Assembly (NCBI GenBank): GCA_016794525.1
Contig: JAEUJY010000038.1
Span: forward strand, 1-42,118
DNA: 42,118 nucleotides
Direction: 5' to 3'
DNA from: Myxococcales bacterium
GTDB taxonomy: Bacteria > Myxococcota_A > Polyangia > Haliangiales > Haliangiaceae
The translations under genes were made by a program, and so were the position numbers. The notes beneath the pieces are model-generated. The model did not search any database. It saw nothing but the letters and a program-made list of their open reading frames with translations, and had not been told where the DNA came from. Shown here one piece after another: positions 20,965 through 28,148 of this stretch (positions are counted from its first letter, which is position 1; each line of letters opens with the position of its first letter).

Positions 20965-21728
20965 TGCGCGCCGTGGCGCTGACCGTCGCGGCGCTCGTCG
21001 CCGCGAGCCCGGCCTGGGCCCAGCCCGCGCCGCGGCCCGCCGCCGCCAAGGTCGCGCCGCCCAAGGCCACCGCCGAGACCGACGACGTGATCGGGCTGCT
21101 CGACGTCCGCGTCGAGGGGCTGTCGGCCGACGCGACCGCGGTGTTCACCCGCAAGATCGAGGAGGGCCTCGAGATGTCGGGGCTCAAGGTCGCGTCGCGG
21201 GAGCGCCTGCGCAGCTACCTGGCCGGCACGCCGTGGAACTCGGCCTGCCTGCTCGGCGCCTGCCTCAGCGAGCTGGCCCGGGGCGCCGAGGTGGCGACCG
21301 TGATCGAGGTCGCGCTCGCCACCAGCGGCCCGAGCTATCACTACGTCATCACCTTGCTCGACACCCGCACCGGCCACGCCATCAACCAGGTCGCCGCCAA
21401 GTGCGACGTGTGCACCACCGACGAGGCGTTCGCCGAGGCGTCGCTGGCGGTGGTCGCGGTGGTCAACGGCGTCGGCGACGGGGCGCCGATCGTCCAGGCG
21501 CCGACCGTCGATCCGCAGCTGGCCCGCACGCGGGCGCGGGTCGTGCACGCGCGCAGCCGGGCCCGGGTGCTGGGCATCACGCTGATCGGCCTGGCCGCGG
21601 TGGCCGCCGGCGGCGCGTACTACTTCTTCGACGACGATCGCGACACGCTCGGGGGCGCCAGCGCAGGCGCCGCCGGCGCGCTGGGGGTCGCCGGCTTCAC
21701 GTCGCTCGGCCTGTCGTTCTCGTTCTGA
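20964..21728 (+). CDS. Exported protein with C-terminal membrane segments, unknown function
   Basis: The 254-residue product begins MRAVALTVAALVAASPAWAQ with a good signal peptide. The middle (about residues 40-165) has a folded pattern: VIGLLDVRVEGLSADATAVF, RKIEEGLEMSGLKVASRERL, and VATVIEVALATSGPSYHYVI, reminiscent of the CsgG/TolB-N style domain that finds low-molecular signals in outer-membrane complexes, but the match is not firm. The C terminus has two hydrophobic segments around residues 210-250. It starts one base inside the stop of the upstream gene, so the two form a coupled pair. Confidence 0.82.
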   Translation: MRAVALTVAALVAASPAWAQPAPRPAAAKVAPPKATAETDDVIGLLDVRVEGLSADATAVFTRKIEEGLEMSGLKVASRERLRSYLAGTPWNSACLLGACLSELARGAEVATVIEVALATSGPSYHYVITLLDTRTGHAINQVAAKCDVCTTDEAFAEASLAVVAVVNGVGDGAPIVQAPTVDPQLARTRARVVHARSRARVLGITLIGLAAVAAGGAYYFFDDDRDTLGGASAGAAGALGVAGFTSLGLSFSF

Positions 21729-21756
21729 CTCTGACTGCGTCCCTCGCGAGGCTCCG

Positions 21757-23679
21757 ATGACCAAGCCTATCTTTCTGTGCGCGCTGTTGACGGTCGCGGC
21801 CAGCGTCGGCTGCGAGAACCCCGACCCGACCGATCCCGAGCCCGTGTCCCCGGTGTTCGAGGTGCCGCGGCCCGGGGTCGCGCCGTCGGACTTCTACGCG
21901 CTGCCGTTCCCGTCGGACATCCGCCGCGACGACGCCGGCCACCCGATCATGACCGACTACCCGACGCCGGTCGGGATCATCGGCACGTACACCGCGGCGC
22001 TGCCCAAGCTCGACGGCTTCGGCACCAACGCCGCCATCTTCCAGCGCTTCACCGGGCCGATCGACGTCGAGTCGCTGCCGGCCGACGCGGCCGCGTCGCT
22101 GACCGACGCCGCGTCGGTGTACCTGGTCGACGTCGATCCCGACTCGCCCGAGCACGGCCAGAAGCGCCCGGTGGTGTTCCGGTTCCAGCACGCCAAGGGC
22201 TTCACGATCGGGACCGACTGGCTGAGCGCGCTGCCCTACCCCGGCTTCCCGCTGCGCGAGCGCACCACCTACGCGCTGGTCGTGACCAACCGCCTGACCG
22301 CCGGCGGTGGCCGGATGGCGCCGCCCGCCGAGTTCGCCGCGATCGCCGCCGCCCAGCCGCCCGCCGACGCGGCGCTGGCCCGCGCCCACGATCGCTACGC
22401 GCCGCTGTGGGCCTGGCTCGACGAGCCGGGCGGCGACGAGCGCGCCGACGTCGCGTCGGCGGCGGTGTTCACGACGCAGTCGGTGACCGGCATCATGGGC
22501 CAGCTGCGCGAGAAGGTGCGCAGCCTGCCGGCGCCGGTCGCCGCCGACGTCGTGCGCCAGCCGGCCGAGATCGTGCCGTACGCGATCTACAACGGCACGT
22601 TCCCCGCGCCGAACTTCCAGACCGGCGACGTGCCGTACCACGGCGCCATGGGCGGCGGCGACATCGCGATCGGCGACGACGGCCTGCCGATCGTCCAGCG
22701 CATGGAGTCGCTGCGGTTCTCGATCACGGTGCCGACCGGCACCGCGCCGGCCAGCGGCTGGCCGGTGGTGATCTACGCCCACGGCACCGGCGGCAGCTAC
22801 CAGTCGTTCATCGGCGACGGCACCGCGCAGCGGATGGCCGAGCAGGGCCTGGCCTGCATCTCGATCGATCAGGTGCTGCACGGGCCGCGCAACCCCGGCG
22901 GCGATCCCGAGATCGACTTCTTCAACTTCCAGAACCCCGACGCCGCCCGCAACAACGCCATCCAGGGCGCGGCCGACGACTTCTCGGTGGTGCGGCTGCT
23001 CGAGGGCCTGACGATCGCCGAGGCCGACCCCGCGCCGCACACGATCACCTTCGACACCAGCAAGCTGTCGTTCTTCGGCCACTCGCAGGGCGGGCTGACC
23101 GGCCCGCCGTTCATCGCCTACGAGCCGAAGGTGCGCGGCGCGGTGCTGTCGGGCGCCGGCGGGCTCCTGTACTTCGCGCTGCTCAACAAGACCGAGCCGG
23201 TCGACATCACCGCGCTGGTCCGCACGATCATCCTCGACGAGCCGCTCGACCAGTGGAACCCGGTGCTGGCGCTCCTGCAGATGTGGGTCGAGCGCTCGGA
23301 CACGATCAACTACGGCCCGCTGCTGGTGCGCGAGCCGCCGGCCGGGCTGCCGCCGATGGACATCTACCAGAGCATGGGCTTCACCGATCACTTCACGCCG
23401 CTGCCGACGATCGAGGCGCTGGCGGTGGCGATCGGCGGCGATCAGGTCGCGCCGACGCTGGCGCCGATCGCCGGGCTGACGATGCGCGGCCGCAGCGTGG
23501 CGACCGCGCCGGTGGCGGCCAACCTCGACGGCCACACCGCGGTGATCCTGCAGTACCAGGCGACCGTCTCCGACGGCCACTTCGTCGTGTTCGATACCGC
23601 CGCCGGGCGCCGGCAATCGAGCGAGTTCCTCGGTACGTTCGCGCGCACCGGCCAGGCCACGCTGGTCACCCCCGAGTAG
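21757..23679 (+). CDS. Lipase-like alpha/beta-hydrolase lipoprotein
   Basis: The 640-residue product starts MTKPIFLCALLTVAASVGCEN (lipobox SVGC). Residues about 30-330 resemble the N-terminal domain of bacterial virulence-factor lipases (FYALPFPSDIRRDD, YLVDVDPDSPEH, RTTYALVVTNRL). The C-terminal half is an alpha/beta hydrolase: WPVVIYAHGTGGSYQS (oxyanion region), then the nucleophile elbow FFGHSQGG with S443, and a late His in TVSDGHFVVFD near the end. It is a predicted surface lipase or esterase; the substrate is not known. It lies 11 bp before the MshEN gene and is probably in one transcript with it. Confidence 0.88.
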   Translation: MTKPIFLCALLTVAASVGCENPDPTDPEPVSPVFEVPRPGVAPSDFYALPFPSDIRRDDAGHPIMTDYPTPVGIIGTYTAALPKLDGFGTNAAIFQRFTGPIDVESLPADAAASLTDAASVYLVDVDPDSPEHGQKRPVVFRFQHAKGFTIGTDWLSALPYPGFPLRERTTYALVVTNRLTAGGGRMAPPAEFAAIAAAQPPADAALARAHDRYAPLWAWLDEPGGDERADVASAAVFTTQSVTGIMGQLREKVRSLPAPVAADVVRQPAEIVPYAIYNGTFPAPNFQTGDVPYHGAMGGGDIAIGDDGLPIVQRMESLRFSITVPTGTAPASGWPVVIYAHGTGGSYQSFIGDGTAQRMAEQGLACISIDQVLHGPRNPGGDPEIDFFNFQNPDAARNNAIQGAADDFSVVRLLEGLTIAEADPAPHTITFDTSKLSFFGHSQGGLTGPPFIAYEPKVRGAVLSGAGGLLYFALLNKTEPVDITALVRTIILDEPLDQWNPVLALLQMWVERSDTINYGPLLVREPPAGLPPMDIYQSMGFTDHFTPLPTIEALAVAIGGDQVAPTLAPIAGLTMRGRSVATAPVAANLDGHTAVILQYQATVSDGHFVVFDTAAGRRQSSEFLGTFARTGQATLVTPE

Positions 23680-23690
23680 CGGAGCACACG

Positions 23691-24503
23691 ATGGCGCGGA
23701 AGCGGATTGGCGAGATCCTGATCGAGGCCGGCCTCATCGACGAGGACGGCCTGCGCGCGGCGCTGGTCGAGCAGCGGCGACGCGGCGGCCCGCTCGGCCG
23801 CGCGCTGATCGATCTGAAGCTGGTGGCCGAAGAGACGCTGGTGGCCGCGCTGTCGCGGCAGCTGGCGGTGCCGGTGGTCGACCTCGACACGATCGAGATC
23901 CCGCAGGCGGTGATCGACCTCATCCCCGGCGAGCTGTGCGAGTCGTGGGGCGTCGTGCCGTTCGCGCAGCCGATGAAGTTCCTCGACCTGGCGATGAGCG
24001 ACCCGTCGAACCTGCGCGTGCTCGACGAGCTGCGCGTGCGCACCAACCTCAACGTGCGCAGCCACCTGGCCGGCCCCAAGGCCATCGAGCGCGCGCTCGG
24101 CCGTTACTACGGGCGCGGCATGGGCCGCGTCGCCGGCGCCGGTCGCCGCCGCGAGACCCTCGACGTGCCGCGCGCCGCCGACGAGGAGATGGAGCTGGTC
24201 AACCCCTACGACCCCTCCGCCAGCCGCAGCGTCGCCGTCGCCGGCGCCAACCCGCCCTCGACCCAGAGCCGCGAGCGCTTCCCCGCCCCGCCGCCGCCCG
24301 CCCGCACCGGCGCCGCCTCCACCGCCCCGCCCCCCGCCGCCGTCCGCGGCCCCTCCTTCGCCGACGTCGCCGAGCTGCAGGAGCGCATCGCCTCCCTCGA
24401 AGCCCTCGTCCGCCGCGACGAGGACGTCCTCAAGAAGCTCATGGCCCTCCTCATCGAGAAGGGCGTCGCCACCCGCGACGAGATCCTCGCCCGCCTCCGG
24501 TAG
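23691..24503 (+). CDS. Orphan MshEN (GspE/PilB N-terminal) domain protein with coiled-coil tail
   Basis: The 270-residue protein starts at ATG 23691 with GGAG upstream. Residues 1-150 form the type II secretion/type IV pilus ATPase N-terminal (MshEN) domain: RIGEILIEAGLIDEDGLRAAL, GPLGRALIDLKLVAEETLVA, VVDLDTIEIPQAVIDLIPG and WGVVPFAQPMKFLDLAMSDPS. The ATPase domain that normally follows is absent. A Pro/Ala-rich linker (about 165-225) leads to a short coiled coil (ELQERIASLEALVRRDEDVL). In other proteins MshEN binds c-di-GMP through RLGxx...L..Q...L-type motifs; residues here are compatible, but binding is inference. A GGDEF cyclase lies 1 kb downstream. Confidence 0.88.
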   Translation: MARKRIGEILIEAGLIDEDGLRAALVEQRRRGGPLGRALIDLKLVAEETLVAALSRQLAVPVVDLDTIEIPQAVIDLIPGELCESWGVVPFAQPMKFLDLAMSDPSNLRVLDELRVRTNLNVRSHLAGPKAIERALGRYYGRGMGRVAGAGRRRETLDVPRAADEEMELVNPYDPSASRSVAVAGANPPSTQSRERFPAPPPPARTGAASTAPPPAAVRGPSFADVAELQERIASLEALVRRDEDVLKKLMALLIEKGVATRDEILARLR

Positions 24504-24757
24504 GGACAGGATCTACCCCTCCAACCCGCCGCCACCACTCAGCTTTTTAAGCCCGCCGCGTCGCGGAAAGGGACACTTCCCTGTGGGCCAAGCAGTCGAA
24601 ATTGCTTGGCTTTATCCGCTCAAAAACGTTGGGTGATTTCGGGCCTCTACGACCAGGGGAAGTGTCCCTTTCTGCGACGCACGAGCCCGATATTCTCAAG
24701 TGATATCAGAGCATTGGAGAGCTGGATCCTGTCCCCGTAATGGTAGGATCTGTCCCC
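24503..24757. repeat. Nested inverted-repeat region upstream of lipoprotein gene
   Basis: The gap between the MshEN and lipoprotein genes is built of repeats. The outer arms are GGGACAGGATC (24503-24513) and GATCCTGTCCC (24725-24735), with a further related AGGATCTGTCCCC (24745-24757) touching the start codon. Inside lies the longer element described at 24558-24680. GC is lower than in the flanks. Such GGGACAC/ GATCTGTCCCC-type repeats are typical of REP elements mobilised by RAYT transposases; no transposase is present here. Confidence 0.7.
24558..24680. mobile_element. 123-bp MITE/REP-like element with 24-bp imperfect terminal inverted repeats
   Basis: The left arm, 24558-24581, begins GCGTCGCGGAAAGGGACACT and the right arm, 24657-24680, ends TGTCCCTTTCTGCGACGC. 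Their reverse complements match in about 22 of 24 positions. An inner hairpin GCCAAGCA/TGCTTGGC (24587-24594 and 24603-24610) adds a second perfect stem. It has no coding capacity. Size, terminal repeats and internal palindrome fit a non-autonomous miniature element. No clear target-site duplication is visible. Confidence 0.6.
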
Positions 24758-25501
24758 ATGATTCAACGTACTCTCTCGGCGCTGGTGCTGTGCACCGCCG
24801 TCACGGCTTGCTCGAAGGGCGGCGCGAAGAAGGACGAGGCTGCGGCGAAACAGCCGCCGGCCGCGCCGACCGCGCCGGCGCCGACCGCGCCCACGCCGAC
24901 GCCCTCACCCACGCCGGCGCCGACCGCGGCCGCGGCCGCGGCGGGTGCGCTGGCGAAGCTGGATCTCGCCGCGCCCGAGCTCGACGTCGGCAAGCAGTTC
25001 GCTGGCCAGGCGCTCGCCGTCGAGCACGGCAGCCTGCCCGACGAGGTCTGGGACGTCTTGTGGGTGCGCGACGGCGGCGGCAAGCAGGTGCTCGCGGCCC
25101 ACGTGTTCACCGACGCCGGCCGCGCGCGCGCCGTGAACCTGGTCGCGGCGGCGCCGGGCCTGATGCCCAGCCAGGGCGACGTCGGGATGTCGTTCGACGA
25201 CCTCCGCCAGAAGGTCCCCGACCTCACGTGCGTGTATCCGGACGACGGCGAGAGCCCGATCACGGCCCACCGCACCCACACCGAGCCGTCGAAGGACTGG
25301 GTCGTCTGCTACAGCCCGCGCGAAGGCGGCGACCGCAATCCGTTCGCCTACGTCTTCATCGACGACGGCAAGTGGAAGGTCGACGGCGCCAGCACCGCGG
25401 CGCCCGCCGGTGCGGCGGTGGCGTACGTCGCGTGGGAAGACGACAAGCGCGGGCCGACGCTGCTCGGGCTGCCGGCCGCCGCGGCCAAGCCCGCGCCCTG
25501 A
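24758..25501 (+). CDS. Lipoprotein with Pro/Ala/Thr linker, unknown function
   Basis: The 247-residue product starts at ATG 24758 (MIQRTLSALVLCTAVTACSK, lipobox VTAC); the in-frame ATG at 24740 lies inside repeat DNA. A low-complexity Ala/Pro/Thr linker spans about residues 25-65. The mature domain (about 65-245) has LDLAAPELDVGKQFAGQ, MSFDDLRQKVPDLTCVYPDD and FAYVFIDDGKWKVDG. No known family was recognised. Its upstream region consists of mobile repeat DNA, so its expression signals may derive from it. Confidence 0.8.
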   Translation: MIQRTLSALVLCTAVTACSKGGAKKDEAAAKQPPAAPTAPAPTAPTPTPSPTPAPTAAAAAAGALAKLDLAAPELDVGKQFAGQALAVEHGSLPDEVWDVLWVRDGGGKQVLAAHVFTDAGRARAVNLVAAAPGLMPSQGDVGMSFDDLRQKVPDLTCVYPDDGESPITAHRTHTEPSKDWVVCYSPREGGDRNPFAYVFIDDGKWKVDGASTAAPAGAAVAYVAWEDDKRGPTLLGLPAAAAKPAP

Positions 25502-25560
25502 CCCGCGACGCGCCGCGGTCACGGCCTACACCGCCGCCGCCGCTGGTCGACTCAGATCGC

Positions 25561-26634
25561 GTGAGCCTGCTGGCCGGTCTGCGCGAGCGTCGCCACCTCG
25601 GCGAGGTGGTGGTCGAGCGCGACGACGCCCGCGAGCGGGTGGCGATCCTCGAGGAGGTCACCGAGGCGATGCTCGGCTGCGTGCGCGCGCTGGTGCTGGA
25701 CCTCGACGAGATCGGCGCCGCCGACGTCCGCGCCGGGCTGGCCGAGACCGTCGATCGCCTGCGCGGCCACGTCGCCCCGGCCGCGCTCGCCGAGCAGGCG
25801 ACCCGCTGCCAGCACGACACGCTCACCTTCGCCGAGCGCGAGCGCGACTACCTCGGCCGCCGCGACGCCGAGCTGCGGCGCATCATCGGCGTCTTGACCG
25901 ACGGCCTGGGCGCGGTCGGCGCCAGCAGCGCCGCCTACCACCAGCGCCTGCTCGCCAAGGGCAGCCGGCTCGAGGCCGCGTCGCGGCTCGACGATCTGGT
26001 CAAGGTGCGGGCCGCGATCGCCACCGAGGTGCAGGCGCTGCGTGCCGACGTGGCCGAGCGCCAGGTCGAGGAGCAGCGCGCCACCGCGGCGCTGCGCTCC
26101 GAGGTCGAGACGCTGCGCGCCAGCGTGGCGCAGGCCCGCACCGAGGCGCGCACCGATCCGCTCACCGGCGCCGCCAACCGCGCGGCGTTCGACGACGAGC
26201 TGGCGCGCCGCTGCCAGCTGGCCGCCGCCGGCGGCGACGGCTTCACGCTGATCATGGTCGACGTCGATCACTTCAAGCGGTTCAACGACGACCACGGCCA
26301 CGCCGTCGGCGATCGCGTGCTGACCGGGCTGGTGGCGTTCCTGCGGGCCCGGGTCCGCCGCGACGACCTGATCGCGCGCTGGGGCGGCGAGGAGTTCGCC
26401 GTCGTGCTGCCCGGCGCGTCGGTGCGGGTGGCGCTCAAGAAGGTGCGCGCCATCCTGCGCGAGCTGGCCGGCACCGACTGGACGATCGACGGCGGCCGCA
26501 CGATCCGCTTCACCGTCAGCGCCGGCGTCGCCGCGTGGAAGGCCGGCCAGGATCCGGCCGCGATCACCGCCCGCGCCGACCGCGCCCTGTACAAGGCCAA
26601 GCACGCCGGCCGCAACCGCGCCGAGCGCGGCTGA
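25561..26634 (+). CDS. GGDEF diguanylate cyclase with N-terminal coiled coil
   Basis: The 357-residue product starts with GTG 25561. Residues 1-190 are helical and charged, ending in a likely coiled coil (LRADVAERQVEEQRATAALR, LRSEVETLRASVAQARTEAR). The GGDEF domain follows: DPLTGAANRAAFDDEL at the start, VDVDHFKRFNDDHGHAVGD (metal site), RRDDLIARWGGEEFAVVLP with an intact GGEEF active loop and an RxxD inhibitory site (RRDD) five residues before it, then ADRALYKAKHAGRNR. It should make c-di-GMP from GTP in the cytoplasm and be product-inhibited. No transmembrane segment is visible. The signal that controls it is unknown. Confidence 0.93.
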   Translation: MSLLAGLRERRHLGEVVVERDDARERVAILEEVTEAMLGCVRALVLDLDEIGAADVRAGLAETVDRLRGHVAPAALAEQATRCQHDTLTFAERERDYLGRRDAELRRIIGVLTDGLGAVGASSAAYHQRLLAKGSRLEAASRLDDLVKVRAAIATEVQALRADVAERQVEEQRATAALRSEVETLRASVAQARTEARTDPLTGAANRAAFDDELARRCQLAAAGGDGFTLIMVDVDHFKRFNDDHGHAVGDRVLTGLVAFLRARVRRDDLIARWGGEEFAVVLPGASVRVALKKVRAILRELAGTDWTIDGGRTIRFTVSAGVAAWKAGQDPAAITARADRALYKAKHAGRNRAERG

Positions 26635-26649
26635 CCGTCACGCGCTCGC

Positions 26650-27387
26650 TCAGCCGGTCCGCCCGTCGCGACGCACCGCGCCCCATTCGGCCTGGACCTC
26701 GTCGAGGCTCCTCTCACGATAGCCGGGAACGGGTGGCCCCCAACGCTCGACCAGGACGCCGGGCGAGCCGTAGAACGACGCGTCGAACGCGTCGATGCCG
26801 AGGCTGCGCAAGACCGCGGCGAGGTGCGCCGGGAGAAAGCGGTGACGCACGGACTTCGCGGCGAGCCACGCCGGATCCTCCCCGCGCAGCGGGGAACCCG
26901 ACACGTCCATCCGCCACCGCCCCCCGTCGTTGGCGACGCTCAGCGCACGGAGCGTGTTGAGCGGCTGGCCTGGCACCTCCGGCCCATAGAGCTCGAACAT
27001 GCGTGCGCCGTACCGCCGGACGGTTCCACCCACGACCACGTGCGGCGCGTTGACGACGCGCACCGCCCGGCAGCCAAGCGCGCGGGCCACGAACGCCAGT
27101 CCCGCTGCGTCGCCGCCCTGATGCCCGTTGGCGAACACCGCCGTCCATGCGGACCGGGTCGGGACCATCAGCACGCGGCGCGCCTCGACGACGGAGAGCG
27201 GCAGCAGCGCGGCGAGCTGCACCTCGAGCTCACCGACGATCGCGCGCGAGCGCACGCCCTTGCCGGCGGGTGCCAGCAACCGGTTCTGCCAGGCGCACCA
27301 CCCGTCGCTGACCACCGCCAGCGGGGCTTCCACGAAGCCAAACTCGGTCGTGATCGGCGCCCAGCGATCGTCCAGGAGAAGCTCCAT
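26650..27387 (-). CDS. Uncharacterised protein
   Basis: The 245-residue protein starts MELLLDDRWAPITTEFGFVE. Visible elements are ARRVLMVPTRSAWTAVFANG, GLAFVARALGCRAVRVVN, FELYGPE, and a C-terminal FLPAHLAAVLRSLGIDAFDASFYGSPG. I recall similar 'WTA-F-NG...LGCR' proteins scattered in actinobacteria and myxobacteria without function; that is memory, not a search. Codon use is slightly less biased than neighbours. It stands alone between a convergent GGDEF gene and the receiver gene, and could be an immunity-type orphan, which is speculation. Confidence 0.75.
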   Translation of the reverse strand: MELLLDDRWAPITTEFGFVEAPLAVVSDGWCAWQNRLLAPAGKGVRSRAIVGELEVQLAALLPLSVVEARRVLMVPTRSAWTAVFANGHQGGDAAGLAFVARALGCRAVRVVNAPHVVVGGTVRRYGARMFELYGPEVPGQPLNTLRALSVANDGGRWRMDVSGSPLRGEDPAWLAAKSVRHRFLPAHLAAVLRSLGIDAFDASFYGSPGVLVERWGPPVPGYRERSLDEVQAEWGAVRRDGRTG

Positions 27388-27423
27388 CTCGACCCGCTCC
27401 GATCCCCGCGGCCGCCCGCGCGG

Positions 27424-27837
27424 CTACTCGCCGATCGGATCGGGGCCGCGGTCGATGCCGGGATCGGACCAGGTGCGCACGCCGAGCAGGCGGGCGCACT
27501 CGTCGACGATGTCGGCGGCGGTGCACGGCTTGGGGATGAAGGCGGCGGCGCCGAGGTGGGCCGACAGCTCGGGGCCGCGCAGCGACGACGAGACCAGGAT
27601 CAGCGGCGGCGGCTCGGGCAGGCGGTCGAGCGCGGTGACCAGCTCGCGGCCCTCGTGCTCGCGGTCGCTGGCGTCGAAGACGATCGCGTCGAGGCCGCCC
27701 TCGCGGGCGTGGCCGATGCCGACGGCGATCGACGCGGCGGCGATCACCGCGTGGCGCTCGGCCTCGAGCGCGCCGGCCCACGCACCGCGCGCGGTCGCGT
27801 CGGCAGTGATGATCAGCACGGTCGCCTGGTGACTCAT
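27424..27837 (-). CDS. Receiver-like (REC) single-domain protein
   Basis: The 137-residue protein has the receiver fold order: VLIITADATARGAWAGALEA (only one of the usual two acidic residues), IVFDASDREHEG with the phospho-acceptor-like Asp, LILVSSSL with the Ser/Thr switch, and AAFIPKPCTA with the conserved Lys. The weakened acidic pocket suggests a degenerate receiver or a phosphorylation-independent one. Its ATG (27837) overlaps the stop of the upstream TPR frame (ATGA), so it is translationally coupled to the kinase/ATPase gene. Confidence 0.82.
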   Translation of the reverse strand: MSHQATVLIITADATARGAWAGALEAERHAVIAAASIAVGIGHAREGGLDAIVFDASDREHEGRELVTALDRLPEPPPLILVSSSLRGPELSAHLGAAAFIPKPCTAADIVDECARLLGVRTWSDPGIDRGPDPIGE

Positions 27838-28139
27838 CGCTCGGCAGCAGTAGCGCGGGACTCCCCCTCCGTCCACCCGACTTCGCGCGCGAGCTCGCGC
27901 GCCTCCTTCAGCACCTCGGGCGCGATCTTCATCAGCGTGCGCCCCGGGCTGGCGCCGTAGAGCAGGAGCTCGGCGGTGCCGCGGCGATCGCCGAGCTTGC
28001 GCATCTCCTCGACGGCGCCGCGGCGATGACGCTCGGCGAGGATGTGGTTGCCGAGCTTCTCGTAGGCGGTCGCGAGCAACGCGCGCGCGCGCGCGCTGCC
28101 GGCGGCCGAGCCGGCGCGCTGGGCCTGGGCCAGCGCCAC
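27834..28139 (-). CDS. C-terminal TPR part of the kinase, separated by an in-frame TAG
   Basis: From GTG 28139 this gives 101 residues, VALAQAQRAGSAAGSARARA to the end, which includes LLATAYEKLGNHILAERHRRG, a TPR helix pair. The frame is identical to that of the kinase gene upstream: only the TAG at 28149-28151 separates ...GDMSRCA from HAEVALAQAQRA, and together they read as one continuous TPR repeat. It is therefore either the broken end of one 1020-residue protein or a separately translated piece. A (GC)8 run lies at 28081-28096. Confidence 0.55.
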   Translation of the reverse strand: MALAQAQRAGSAAGSARARALLATAYEKLGNHILAERHRRGAVEEMRKLGDRRGTAELLLYGASPGRTLMKIAPEVLKEARELAREVGWTEGESRATAAER

Positions 28140-28148
28140 CTCGGCGTG

